Source: CAG-791 sp002449595 (GTDB lineage: Bacteria > Bacillota > Clostridia > Lachnospirales > Lachnospiraceae). Taken from it: DNA of 64,000 nt. The position numbers and the translations under genes were made by a program. Location: the NCBI GenBank assembly GCA_946539855.1, contig CAMNHV010000002.1, positions 70,457-134,456 of the forward strand. The letters run 5' to 3'. Position 1 is the stretch's first letter. Every line of letters starts with the position of its first letter. Positions 54,382 to 63,105 of this stretch are shown piece by piece. The notes below the pieces were generated by a model. It was not told the DNA's origin and did not search any database. It saw nothing but the letters and a program-made list of their open reading frames with translations.

Positions 54382-54756
54382 GTGAACGCGCTTTCTGACC
54401 CCCGCCATCCCGGAGATGAACCGGCGGGCAATATGACCTGCAGAGAGTTTGAGTCGCGGATCCGCGGATTCCTCGATGACGATCTGCCGGACGAGGTCCA
54501 GGAGGAGATGCTGCGCCATCTGGAGCAGTGTCCCGCCTGCCGCGAAGAACTCTCCATCCGGCTCCTCGTGGAGAGCGGCCTGCGCCGCCTCGAGACCGGG
54601 GGCAACTTCAACCTGAAGGACGAATACAAGGCGGTCCTCGCGGAGGCGGAGCACCGCATCCGGCAGAGGGCGCGCAGCACTTATCTGGGCTATGCGGCCG
54701 AGACGGCGGCGGTGATCCTGACGACTGCCGTGTTCTTCATTGCGCTGCTGCGGTGA
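54382..54756 (+). CDS. Small membrane protein with anti-sigma-like zinc finger
   Basis: 124 residues, GTG start after AGGAGGACG. Zinc-finger HC2 motif C20...H46-x3-C50-x2-C53 (RHLEQCPACREEL), as in ZAS anti-sigma factors, a charged middle and one C-terminal membrane helix (TAAVILTTAVFFIALL). No sigma factor gene is adjacent, unusual for this class. It sits between metA and polA. Possibly an orphan anti-sigma or redox sensor. Confidence 0.78.
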   Translation: MNALSDPRHPGDEPAGNMTCREFESRIRGFLDDDLPDEVQEEMLRHLEQCPACREELSIRLLVESGLRRLETGGNFNLKDEYKAVLAEAEHRIRQRARSTYLGYAAETAAVILTTAVFFIALLR

Positions 54757-54782
54757 TTCCCATGAAAAGGTTTGATTGATAT

Positions 54783-57476
54783 ATGGAAAAACTGGTACTG
54801 ATCGACGGACACAGCATCCTGAACCGGGCGTTCTACGGCATGCCCGATCTGACGAATGCGGAAGGCCGGCACACGGGCGCCGTGTACGGCTTCCTGAATA
54901 TGCTATTCCACTTCCTTGAAGAGGAGAAGCCGGATTATCTCGCGGTCGCTTTCGACGTCCACGCGCCGACGTTCCGGCACGAGGCGTATTCGGCTTACAA
55001 AGGCACGAGAAAAGAGATGCCGGCGGAGCTGCGGGAGCAGGTGCCGCTCATCAAGGAAGTCCTGACGGCGATGGGCGTCCGGATCTACGAGCAGGCGGGC
55101 CTCGAGGCGGACGACATCCTCGGGACGCTCGCGAAGAAGGCGGAGGCGGCCGGCATGGAAGTCTCCCTGTTCTCCGGGGACCGGGACCTTCTGCAGATCG
55201 CGGACGAAAAGATCCAGGTCCGCGTCCCCAAGACGATCCGCGGCCAGACCACGATCGAGAACTACCACACGCAGGACGTCGTCGACAAGTACGGCGTGAC
55301 GCCCCGCCAGTTCATCGACGTGAAGGCGCTCATGGGCGACTCCTCGGACAATGTGCCGGGCGTGCCCGGCGTCGGGGAGAAGACGGCGACGAAGCTCATC
55401 CGCGACTACGGGAGCGTGGAAGGCGTCTACAGCCACCTGGACGAGATCAAAAAGGCGGCGCTGAAAAAGAATCTCACCGAGAACAAAGATCTCGCGGAGC
55501 TCTCGCTCTTCCTCGTCACGATCAAGACCGACTGCGAGCCGGAGCTGGACAAAGAGGAGGCGCGGCTGGGGAACCTTTTCACAAAAGAGGCGTTCGAGCT
55601 GTACACGGCGCTCGGCTTCCGGAACTTCCTCTCGAAATTCGACGCGGACGCGGGAAAAGAGAGCGGAGAGGACGACGCGTATGAGGTCGTCTTTGAGCGG
55701 AGATCGTTCGACGCGCTGAAGGAACTGCTCAGCAAGGAAGAGAAGATCGCCCTGCTGCCCATCTTCGACAAGCCCCTTCCCGGGGAGGAGGCGAGGCTCA
55801 TCGGTGCTGCCGTGGCGTGGAAGGACGGCGCGCGCTTCATCCGGATCCTCGAGGCGGAGAAGAACGGCGTCACGCACGAGATGTTCGCGGGGTGGATGAC
55901 GGAGGTCCGGCAGTCCGGGCAGACGCTCGTGACGTTTGACGTCAAGAGCCAGTATCCGTTCTGGGGGATCGACCGGAACAGTGAATTTAAGGACGGGATC
56001 AGGCTCGGCAGCGTGCGGGATCTGCTGATCCTCGCGTATCTGTGCAATCCGTTAAAGAGCGACTACGAGCCGGAGGACGTCGCGCAGGAGTACCTGCAGC
56101 GCGGCCGGACCGGGCGGAAGGAACTGCTCGGGAAAAGCACGTTCGCAGAAGCCATCGTGGCCAGGCAGGAGGAAGTCATGCAGTACGCCGTGCGCACGGC
56201 GCGAGACCTGTTTGATGCCTCGGAGCCTGTGTGGGAGCGCCTGGGTGCGCTCGGCATGAAGCAGCTTTACGAGGAGACGGAGCTCCCGCTCTCCTATATT
56301 TTATATGACATGCAGCGGATCGGGATCCGGATCGACCCCGCGGCGCTGCGGACCTACGGGAATGAGCTCGTCGGCAGGATCGAGGAGCTGGACCGGAAGA
56401 TCCACGACGAGGCGGGAGACCCCGACTTCAACATCGCCTCCCCGAAGCAGCTCGGCGAGATCCTGTTCGGCAAGATGGGCATGCCCGGCGGCAAGAAGAC
56501 GAAGACCGGCTACTCGACGTCGGCGGACGTCCTGGAGAAGCTCGCGCCGGACTATCCGATCGTGAGCGACATCCTCGAGTACCGCGGGCTCACGAAGTTA
56601 AAGTCCACCTACGCGGACGGGCTGACGGCCTTCATCGCGCCGGACCTCAGGATCCACACGACGTTCAACCAGACGGTCACGGCGACCGGGCGCATCAGCT
56701 CGAACGAGCCGAACCTGCAGAACATCCCGATGCGGACCGAGCTCGGCAAAAGGATCCGCAAGTGCTTCCTGCCCAGAGAGGGCTTTTCGTTCTCGGACGC
56801 CGACTACTCGCAGATCGAGCTCAGGATCCTCGCGCACATGTCCGCGGATGAGGAGCTGATCGACGCGTACCGCCACAGCGAGGACATCCACAGCATCACG
56901 GCCTCAAAGGTCTTCCACACGCCGCTCGCGGAGGTGACGCCGCTGCAGCGCAGGAACGCGAAGGCCGTGAACTTCGGGATCGTCTACGGCATCAGCTCGT
57001 TCGGACTCTCCCAGGATCTGTCGATCTCCCGGAAGGAGGCGGCGGACTACATCGACGCTTACTTCGCGACTTACCCGCAGGTCAAGATCTTCCTTGACGG
57101 GCTCGTGAGCGGCGCGAAGGAAAAGGGTTATACCGAGACCGCGTTCGGAAGAAAGCGTCCGGTGCCGGAGCTGAAGTCCGGCAATTTCATGCAGCGCCAG
57201 TTCGGCGAGCGCGTCGCAATGAACGCGCCGATCCAGGGGACGGCGGCCGACATCATGAAGTTCGCGATGATCCGCGTCTTCGAGCGGCTGCGCCGCGAAG
57301 GGCTGCGCTCGGAGATGATCCTGCAGATCCACGACGAGCTCCTCATCGAGACCGCACCCGGCGAGGAAGAAGCGGTGACCCGCATTCTCGAGGAAGAGAT
57401 GAAGGGCGCGGCGGACCTCCGGGTTTCGCTCGAAGTGGACGTGGAGCACGGCAGCGACTGGTACGGCACAAAGTGA
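54783..57476 (+). CDS. polA: DNA polymerase I
   Basis: 897 residues. N-terminal 5'-3' exonuclease (LIDGHSILNRAFYGMP, EADDILGTLAKKAE, SGDRDLLQI, GDSSDNVPGVPGVGEKTA). The middle 3'-5' exonuclease-like domain has lost its acidic residues (FDKPLP where active enzymes have DxE), so no proofreading is expected. Polymerase motifs intact: A DYSQIELR, B RRNAKAVNFGIVYG with Phe in the O-helix, C QIHDELLIE. Used for gap filling and Okazaki-fragment processing. Confidence 0.97.
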   Translation: MEKLVLIDGHSILNRAFYGMPDLTNAEGRHTGAVYGFLNMLFHFLEEEKPDYLAVAFDVHAPTFRHEAYSAYKGTRKEMPAELREQVPLIKEVLTAMGVRIYEQAGLEADDILGTLAKKAEAAGMEVSLFSGDRDLLQIADEKIQVRVPKTIRGQTTIENYHTQDVVDKYGVTPRQFIDVKALMGDSSDNVPGVPGVGEKTATKLIRDYGSVEGVYSHLDEIKKAALKKNLTENKDLAELSLFLVTIKTDCEPELDKEEARLGNLFTKEAFELYTALGFRNFLSKFDADAGKESGEDDAYEVVFERRSFDALKELLSKEEKIALLPIFDKPLPGEEARLIGAAVAWKDGARFIRILEAEKNGVTHEMFAGWMTEVRQSGQTLVTFDVKSQYPFWGIDRNSEFKDGIRLGSVRDLLILAYLCNPLKSDYEPEDVAQEYLQRGRTGRKELLGKSTFAEAIVARQEEVMQYAVRTARDLFDASEPVWERLGALGMKQLYEETELPLSYILYDMQRIGIRIDPAALRTYGNELVGRIEELDRKIHDEAGDPDFNIASPKQLGEILFGKMGMPGGKKTKTGYSTSADVLEKLAPDYPIVSDILEYRGLTKLKSTYADGLTAFIAPDLRIHTTFNQTVTATGRISSNEPNLQNIPMRTELGKRIRKCFLPREGFSFSDADYSQIELRILAHMSADEELIDAYRHSEDIHSITASKVFHTPLAEVTPLQRRNAKAVNFGIVYGISSFGLSQDLSISRKEAADYIDAYFATYPQVKIFLDGLVSGAKEKGYTETAFGRKRPVPELKSGNFMQRQFGERVAMNAPIQGTAADIMKFAMIRVFERLRREGLRSEMILQIHDELLIETAPGEEEAVTRILEEEMKGAADLRVSLEVDVEHGSDWYGTK

Positions 57477-57484
57477 GGCGTCAG

Positions 57485-58114
57485 ATGATCGTGATCGGCG
57501 TGACGGGCGGTGTCGGCTGCGGCAAGAGCACTGTCCTTGACTATCTGGAAACACATTACGGGGCGAGGATCCTCCGGGCGGACGACGCGGCGAAGGATCT
57601 GCAGAAGCCAGGCGGGACCTGCTATGACAAGGTCCTGGACATCCTGCATGCGGCGGGCGGCGAAGAAGAACTGACACAGCCGGACGGCGCGATCCTGAAG
57701 GACGCCATGGCGCGGATCATCTTCCGCGATCCGGAAGTCCTGGAGAAGATCGAGGCCGTCGTTCACCCCGCAGTGCACGACTATATCCTTGACGAAATTC
57801 ATGCGGAAGCTGAGAGAGGGGAGAAAGAGCTTTTCATCCTCGAGGCCGCTCTTCTCATCGAATGCGGCTACCGCTCCGACGTGGACGAAATGTGGTACGT
57901 CTACTGCGACGAGGCCGTCCGCAGGGAGAGACTGAAGGCGTCCCGCGGATACAGCGACGAGAAGATCACGTCGATCATGGCGAGCCAGCTCACGGATCAG
58001 CAGTTCCGCGAGGGGAGCGATGAAGTGATCGACAACAGCGGCGCGCCGGAAAAGACGCACCGGCAGGTGGACCTCCTGGTCCGCCAGGTCCGGGAACGGA
58101 GAACAGCAGATTGA
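57485..58114 (+). CDS. coaE: Dephospho-CoA kinase
   Basis: 209 residues; ATG 57485 preferred over GTG 57473, which overlaps the polA stop, because GTGAGG serves as ribosome site. P-loop GVTGGVGCGKST at 5-16, ADDAAKDLQKPGG and VVHPAVHDYI lid segment. Final step of coenzyme A synthesis. polA-coaE linkage is common in Bacillota. Confidence 0.95.
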   Translation: MIVIGVTGGVGCGKSTVLDYLETHYGARILRADDAAKDLQKPGGTCYDKVLDILHAAGGEEELTQPDGAILKDAMARIIFRDPEVLEKIEAVVHPAVHDYILDEIHAEAERGEKELFILEAALLIECGYRSDVDEMWYVYCDEAVRRERLKASRGYSDEKITSIMASQLTDQQFREGSDEVIDNSGAPEKTHRQVDLLVRQVRERRTAD

Positions 58115-58908
58115 GATTTGAGAGCATAGCGAGCGGAAGCAGCGGAAACTGCATCTATATCGGTTCCGACAGCGCACATATTCTGGTCGACGCGGGCGTC
58201 AGCAGGAAGCGCACGGCCCAGGCGCTCGAGGAGTCGGGCATCGCCTTAAAAGAACTGGACGCCATTTTCATCACCCATGAGCACAGCGACCACATCGCGG
58301 GACTCCCCGTGATCGCGGGCAGCACGGACGCCCCGATCTACGCGACGCAGGGCACGATCGAGAGGCTGCGCGCGATGCCGCAGATGGCGAGGATCGACCC
58401 CGACCGGTATGAGGTCGTGCGGGCAGATGAGAAGGTCCGGTTAAAGGACCTTAAGATCGAGCCGATGCGCATCTCGCACGACGCCGCGGACCCGGTCGCG
58501 TACCGCGTCATGTGCGGCGGGCAGAAGGCGTGCGTGTGCACGGACCTCGGCTGCTACGACGACTACACGGCGGAGTGCCTGAAGGGCTCGGACGTCCTGC
58601 TCCTCGAGGCGAACCACGACGTCAACATGCTGCAGATGGGCAGGTACCCGTATCCGCTGAAGCAGCGGATCCTCGGCAGGAGGGGCCACCTCTCGAACAT
58701 GTCGTCGGGTCAGCTCCTCGCGCGGGTGCTGAACGACCACATGAAAGCAATCTTCCTGGGGCACCTCAGCAAGGAGAACAACCTCCCGGAGCTCGCGTAC
58801 GAGACCGTGCGGGTGGAGCTGCTGTCCCTCCAGGACATGTACCGCCCGGACGAACTGCCGATCCGCGTCGCGCAAAGAGATCACAGCTCTCAGCTGCTTG
58901 AGTGGTAA
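58111..58908 (+). CDS. WalJ/YycJ-like metallo-beta-lactamase-fold hydrolase
   Basis: 265 residues, TTG start overlapping the coaE stop by four bases. RFESIASGSSGNC at the N-terminus is a signature of YycJ/WalJ. Metal site H56-x-H58-x-D60-H61 in ITHEHSDHIAG, later SHDAADPVAY and EANHDVNML. In Bacillus and streptococci YycJ acts with WalRK and in DNA repair. Here walRK is absent nearby. Its last codons are repeated just downstream. Confidence 0.88.
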   Translation: MRFESIASGSSGNCIYIGSDSAHILVDAGVSRKRTAQALEESGIALKELDAIFITHEHSDHIAGLPVIAGSTDAPIYATQGTIERLRAMPQMARIDPDRYEVVRADEKVRLKDLKIEPMRISHDAADPVAYRVMCGGQKACVCTDLGCYDDYTAECLKGSDVLLLEANHDVNMLQMGRYPYPLKQRILGRRGHLSNMSSGQLLARVLNDHMKAIFLGHLSKENNLPELAYETVRVELLSLQDMYRPDELPIRVAQRDHSSQLLEW

Positions 58909-58910
58909 CG

Positions 58911-58933
58911 CTCAGCTGCCTGAGTGGGAATAA
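58911..58933 (+). repeat. Short tandem copy of the walJ-like gene 3' end
   Basis: CTCAGCTGCCTGAGTGG repeats CTCAGCTGCTTGAGTGG (58889-58905) at 16 of 17 bases with a 22-base offset, and also runs to a stop codon: QLLEW-stop in the gene, QLPEWE-stop in the copy. Confidence 0.7.
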
Positions 58934-58948
58934 AAAGGAGAAAAGATT

Positions 58949-59224
58949 ATGGACCGCGCAATCATCACTGTCGTAGGCAAGGACACGGTCGGCATCATCG
59001 CCGCCGTCTGCACTTACCTCGCAAAGAACAACATCAACATTCTCGACATCTCCCAGACGATCGTCCAGGGCTATTTCAACATGATGATGATCGTCGACAC
59101 GCAGAAGCTTGAGAGGCCGTTCGGAGAGATGGCGGACGAGCTCACGGCGCTCGGCGCCGACGAGATCGGCGTGCAGATCAAGTGCCAGAAGGAAGAGATC
59201 TTTGACTCGATGCACCGCATCTGA
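58949..59224 (+). CDS. ACT-domain protein (UPF0237)
   Basis: 91 residues, a single ACT domain: ITVVGKDTVGIIAAVCTYLAKNNINILDISQTIV. Ligand-binding regulatory module, possibly for an amino acid. It is almost always next to the UPF0210 (DUF711) gene, as here, implying a joint but unknown role. AAAAGGAG ribosome site. Confidence 0.92.
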   Translation: MDRAIITVVGKDTVGIIAAVCTYLAKNNINILDISQTIVQGYFNMMMIVDTQKLERPFGEMADELTALGADEIGVQIKCQKEEIFDSMHRI

Positions 59225-59305
59225 TGCACCGCGCAGCTGTGCCGGCTGAGCTGCAGGCAGCGCAGCGGCGGGAGAAGATGCCGCGATAAAGGACGGAATA
59301 CAGAC

Positions 59306-60670
59306 ATGATCAATATTAAGGAAGTCGCGGAAACCAACGCGATGATCGAGAAGGAAAATCTGGACGTGCGCACCATCACGATGGGCATCAGCCTCCTCGA
59401 CTGCATCGATTCTTCCGTGGACGCGCTCTGCGAAAAGATCCGGACGAAGATCTGCGACAGGGCGAAGGACCTCGTGAAGACCGGAGAGAGCATCGCGCAC
59501 GACTACGGGATCCCGATCGTGAACAAGCGGATCTCGGTCACGCCGATCGCGCTGGTCGGCGCGGCGGCGTGCAGATCAACGGAAGACTATGTGAAGATCG
59601 CAAGGACGCTCGAGAGCGCGGCGGAGGAAACCGGCGTGAATTTCCTCGGCGGATTTTCGGCGCTGGTCGACAAGGCGATGACGCCCTCGGACGAGCTGCT
59701 CATTCGCTCGATCCCGGAGGCCCTCTCTGTCACGGACAGGGTCTGCGCCTCCGTGAACGTCGGCTCCTCCAGGGCCGGCATCAACATGGACGCGGTGCGC
59801 CTCCTCGGATCGGTGATCCGGGAGACGGCGGAGCGCACGAAGGACGCGGACAGCTGCGGCTGCACGAAGCTCGTGGTCTTCTGCAACGCCCCGGACGACA
59901 ACCCGTTCATGGCCGGCGCGTTCCACGGCGTGACGGAGGGTGACACTGTGTTAAACATCGGCGTCAGCGGCCCCGGCGTCGTGAAGACGGCGCTCGAGTC
60001 GGTGCGCGGGGAGAACTTCGAGGTCCTCTGCGAGACCATCAAGAAGACCGCGTTCAAGGTGACGCGCGTCGGCCAGCTGGTCGCGAGAGAGGCATCGAAG
60101 AGGCTCGGCGTGCCGTTCGGCATCGTGGACCTCTCGCTCGCGCCGACGCCGGCGATCGGCGACAGCGTGGCGGACATCCTCTGCGAGATGGGCCTCGAGC
60201 ACGCGGGTGCACCTGGTACGACGGCGGCGCTCGCCCTCCTGAACGACCAGGTCAAAAAGGGCGGCATCATGGCTTCTTCCTACGTCGGCGGCCTCTCGGG
60301 CGCCTTCATCCCGGTCAGCGAGGACCAGGGCATGATCGACGCCGTGGAGGACGGCGCGCTCACGATCGAGAAGCTCGAGGCGATGACCTGCGTCTGCTCC
60401 GTCGGGCTGGACATGATCGCCGTGCCCGGCGACACGCCGGAGACCTCGATCGCGGGAATCATCGCGGATGAGATGGCGATCGGCATGGTGAACCACAAGA
60501 CGACGGCGGTCCGCATCATTCCGGTCATCGGCAAGGGCGTAGGAGAGCACGTGGAATTCGGCGGACTGCTCGGGCACGCCCCGATCATGCGCGTAAACAC
60601 ATTCGGATGCGGGGGCTTCGTGGACCGCGGCGGGAGGATCCCGGCGCCGGTGCACAGCTTCAAGAACTAA
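59306..60670 (+). CDS. UPF0210/DUF711 (PFL family) protein
   Basis: 454 residues, near-full similarity to UPF0210: DVRTITMGISLLDC, NFLGGFSALVDKAMT, GSSRAGINMDAV and PGTTAALALLNDQVKKGGIMASS. The fold resembles pyruvate formate-lyase-like barrels, but the C-terminal glycyl radical loop is lacking, so radical chemistry is unlikely. Pairs with the ACT gene 81 bases upstream. Function unknown. Confidence 0.9.
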   Translation: MINIKEVAETNAMIEKENLDVRTITMGISLLDCIDSSVDALCEKIRTKICDRAKDLVKTGESIAHDYGIPIVNKRISVTPIALVGAAACRSTEDYVKIARTLESAAEETGVNFLGGFSALVDKAMTPSDELLIRSIPEALSVTDRVCASVNVGSSRAGINMDAVRLLGSVIRETAERTKDADSCGCTKLVVFCNAPDDNPFMAGAFHGVTEGDTVLNIGVSGPGVVKTALESVRGENFEVLCETIKKTAFKVTRVGQLVAREASKRLGVPFGIVDLSLAPTPAIGDSVADILCEMGLEHAGAPGTTAALALLNDQVKKGGIMASSYVGGLSGAFIPVSEDQGMIDAVEDGALTIEKLEAMTCVCSVGLDMIAVPGDTPETSIAGIIADEMAIGMVNHKTTAVRIIPVIGKGVGEHVEFGGLLGHAPIMRVNTFGCGGFVDRGGRIPAPVHSFKN

Positions 60671-60721
60671 AGCGCGGCGGATCCGCGCGTTCCGGAGCAG
60701 AGCTCCGGGAAAGGGGGTTTT

Positions 60722-61708
60722 ATGAAAACAGAAAAAACCATTGACGTCACTGCGCTCGGCGAACTTCTGATCGACTTTACGCCGGGAGAGATCAGCAGCC
60801 AGGGATTCCCCACGTTTGAGGCCAATCCCGGCGGCGCGCCCTGCAACGTGCTCGCGATGCTCGCGAAGCTCGGGCGCAAGGCGGCGTTCATCGGCAAGGT
60901 CGGCGACGACATGTTCGGCCGCTTCCTGAAGGAGCGCACGCTGGAGCAGGGGATCTGCATGGACGGGCTCCTCTTCGACAAGGACGTCCACACGACGCTC
61001 GCCTTCGTGCAGAAGCTTCCGAACGGCGACAGGGACTTCTCCTTCTACCGCAAGCCCGGCGCCGACATCATGATCACGAGAGACGAGGTGATCGCGCACA
61101 AGGAGCTGATCGAGAAGGCGAGGATCTTCCACTTCGGCACGCTGTCCATGACGGACGAGACCGCGGAGCGGGCGACCGTCGAGGCGCTCTCGATCGCGAA
61201 GGACACCGGCGCGCTGATCTCCTTTGACCCGAACTACAGGGCGCCGCTCTGGGACTCCGAGGACGCGGCGAAGGAGAAGATCGCGTTCGGCCTGCGCAAT
61301 TGCGACATCCTGAAGATCTCCGACAACGAGATCGAGCTGATGACAGGGACGGACGACATCGCAGCCGGCGTGGCGATGCTGAAGAGAGACTACGGCATCC
61401 CGCTGATCTTCGCGACGCTCGGCCCGGACGGCAGCAGCGCTTTTTACAAGGATCTGCCGGCCTGCTATGAGGCTGGTTTCGTCAATCCGGACACCGTCGA
61501 GACGACCGGCGCCGGCGACACGTTCTGTGCCTGCGCGCTCCATCACGTGCTGAAGTACGGGCTCGAGGACCTGACCGAGGCGAAGCTGCACGAGCTGCTC
61601 GTCTACGCGAATGCGGCGGCCTCCCTGGTGACGACGCGCCGCGGCGCGCTCTGCGTTATGCCCGATGCGGCCGAGGTCGAGGCCTACAGGAGCGCTTGCA
61701 AACGCTAA
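60722..61708 (+). CDS. PfkB-family carbohydrate kinase, fructokinase-like
   Basis: 328 residues. Ribokinase fold: ALGELLIDFTP, NPGGAPCNVLAMLAKLG, FDPNYRAPLW and the anion-hole/catalytic ETTGAGDTFCACAL. The overall wording fits fructokinase (ScrK) rather than ribokinase. GGGGG ribosome site. No sugar transporter lies nearby, so the substrate is not supported by context. The tRNA promoter is embedded in its 3' end. Confidence 0.88.
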   Translation: MKTEKTIDVTALGELLIDFTPGEISSQGFPTFEANPGGAPCNVLAMLAKLGRKAAFIGKVGDDMFGRFLKERTLEQGICMDGLLFDKDVHTTLAFVQKLPNGDRDFSFYRKPGADIMITRDEVIAHKELIEKARIFHFGTLSMTDETAERATVEALSIAKDTGALISFDPNYRAPLWDSEDAAKEKIAFGLRNCDILKISDNEIELMTGTDDIAAGVAMLKRDYGIPLIFATLGPDGSSAFYKDLPACYEAGFVNPDTVETTGAGDTFCACALHHVLKYGLEDLTEAKLHELLVYANAAASLVTTRRGALCVMPDAAEVEAYRSACKR

Positions 61709-61723
61709 AAATTCTGATATAAT
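61696..61723 (+). promoter_or_regulatory. tRNA-Gly promoter
   Basis: TTGCAA (61696-61701), 16-bp spacer, consensus TATAAT (61718-61723), 30 bases before the mature tRNA and overlapping the end of the kinase gene. Confidence 0.85.
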
Positions 61724-61753
61724 AACACACGTGGCGGTCATGACCGCGTGTGC

Positions 61754-61824
61754 GCAGCTGTAGTACATCGGTAGTATGCCAGCTTCCCAAGCTGGAGAGA
61801 CGGGTTCGATTCCCGCCAGCTGCT
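61754..61824 (+). tRNA. tRNA-Gly (anticodon CCC)
   Basis: 71 bases fold as a cloverleaf: acceptor GCAGCTG/CAGCTGC, D-arm GTAC/GTAT, anticodon stem CCAGC/GCTGG with loop TTCCCAA (anticodon CCC, codon GGG), T-loop TTCGATT in a stem with one A-C mismatch at the first pair. Discriminator base is T, as expected for tRNA-Gly. CCA is not encoded. Confidence 0.95.
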
Positions 61825-61836
61825 TTTCAGCAGAAG

Positions 61837-61880
61837 ATCCAGTATTTATCAAGATCCCGATAGATACTGGATTTCGTTTT
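61837..61880 (+). terminator. tRNA-Gly terminator
   Basis: ATCCAGTAT / ATACTGGAT with an inner TATC/GATA pairing, followed by TTCGTTTT. Confidence 0.85.
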
Positions 61881-61978
61881 ATGATTCCATTGCCGGAAAG
61901 CCCGTGTCTTAAGCGCTTCCCTTTAAGAGCGCATGGGCGTCCGGCCGGTGCCCGTCTTTAGTTTCAAGGAGGAGAGCC

Positions 61979-62461
61979 ATGAAATGTCCCTACTGCTCGA
62001 CAGAGGACACCCGCGTCATCGATTCCCGTCCGGTGGAAGAGAACAATTCCATCCGCAGAAGAAGGATCTGCGACAAGTGCGGAAGACGCTTCACCACGTA
62101 TGAGAAGGTGGAGACCATCCCGCTGATCGTGATCAAGAAGGACAACAACCGGGAACCTTACGACCGGTCCAAGGTCGAGGGCGGCATCCTGCGCGCCTGC
62201 CACAAGCGCCCCGTCAGCGTGAACCAAATCAAGAAGGCCGTCGACGAGATCGAAGCCGTCATCTACGACCGCGAGGAGAAGGAAGTCTCCAGCCAGGAGA
62301 TCGGCGAGCTCGTCATGGAGAAGGTCCACGCGCTCGACCCGGTCGCCTACGTCCGCTTCGCTTCCGTCTACCGCGAGTTCAAGGACGTCGAGACGTTCAT
62401 GGACGAGCTCAAGAAGGTCCTGAAGAACGACAAGAAGAACACCTCCCGGCGGGGCAGGTAA
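61979..62461 (+). CDS. nrdR: Ribonucleotide reductase repressor NrdR
   Basis: 160 residues. Zinc ribbon C3-x2-C6 and C31-x2-C34 (MKCPYC, CDKCGRRF) followed by the ATP-cone (IPLIVIKKDNNREPYDRSKVEGGI) that senses ATP/dATP. Binds paired NrdR boxes to shut off ribonucleotide reductase genes when dATP is high. Likely targets in this window lie at 4411-4458 and 7084-7130. AAGGAGGAG ribosome site. C-terminus is a basic tail. Confidence 0.98.
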   Translation: MKCPYCSTEDTRVIDSRPVEENNSIRRRRICDKCGRRFTTYEKVETIPLIVIKKDNNREPYDRSKVEGGILRACHKRPVSVNQIKKAVDEIEAVIYDREEKEVSSQEIGELVMEKVHALDPVAYVRFASVYREFKDVETFMDELKKVLKNDKKNTSRRGR

Positions 62462-62481
62462 TTCGCGTGGGAAGGGGTCTC

Positions 62482-63006
62482 ATGCCGGACGCGGTCGCGC
62501 GATCGGCCTTTTCGATCGATTACGCGTCCTTATATGAAAAGGGCTTTCGCGGGATCATCTTCGATATCGACAACACGCTGGTGCTGCCGGACGCACCCGC
62601 GGATGAACGCGCCATTCACCTGATCGGGGATCTGCAGGAAAAGGGCTTTTCCGTCGTGATCCTCTCGAACAACACGGGAGAGCGCGTCACCTCGTTCGCG
62701 AAGGCGGTCGGTGCGGTGTGCGTCGAGAAAGCGCTAAAGCCTCTGCCGGACGGCTACCGGAAGGCGGTCGCGCTGCTCGGGCTCCCGGAGGAGAAGATCT
62801 TCGCCGTCGGCGACCAGATCTACACTGACATCTGGGGTGCGAACCGCGCCGGGATCAAAGCGGTTCTGACGGAGCCGTTCACGCTGCGCGAGGAGATCCA
62901 GATCGTCATAAAGCGCATGCTCGAGAAGCCGGTGAAGGCGCGCTGCCGGAAAACCGGCGTTCCGGGGATCGACCGCGCGGAAGAATCCGGCGATACAGGC
63001 TCCTGA
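62482..63006 (+). CDS. yqeG: YqeG-family HAD IIIA phosphatase
   Basis: 174 residues from ATG 62482 with AAGGGG upstream; GTG 62467 is an alternative. HAD motifs: GIIFDIDNTLVLPD (DxD nucleophile), ILSNNTGERV and the conserved Lys/Asp in KPLPDGYRKA and VGDQIYTDIWGANRAG. Relatives include mitochondrial PGP phosphatase (PTPMT/GEP4-like), so phosphatidylglycerophosphate is a possible substrate. Twenty bases after nrdR. Confidence 0.9.
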   Translation: MPDAVARSAFSIDYASLYEKGFRGIIFDIDNTLVLPDAPADERAIHLIGDLQEKGFSVVILSNNTGERVTSFAKAVGAVCVEKALKPLPDGYRKAVALLGLPEEKIFAVGDQIYTDIWGANRAGIKAVLTEPFTLREEIQIVIKRMLEKPVKARCRKTGVPGIDRAEESGDTGS

Positions 63007-63037
63007 TCAGGGTACATGAGGGGCGGCGGAATTCATG

Positions 63038-63066
63038 TTGAAAAGTCGCGCCCCGCATTGTAAAAT
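63038..63066 (+). promoter_or_regulatory. efp promoter
   Basis: TTGAAA (63038-63043), 17-bp spacer, TAAAAT (63061-63066). Confidence 0.7.
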
Positions 63067-63105
63067 ACAAAAGAATTGTGACAATATGTTCCAGGAGGAC
63101 TCTTT

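Noticed and set aside
59951..61852. 633-codon antisense frame over the UPF0210 and PfkB genes
   Set aside because: Runs across two well-supported genes and their gap, as expected from GC-rich third positions.
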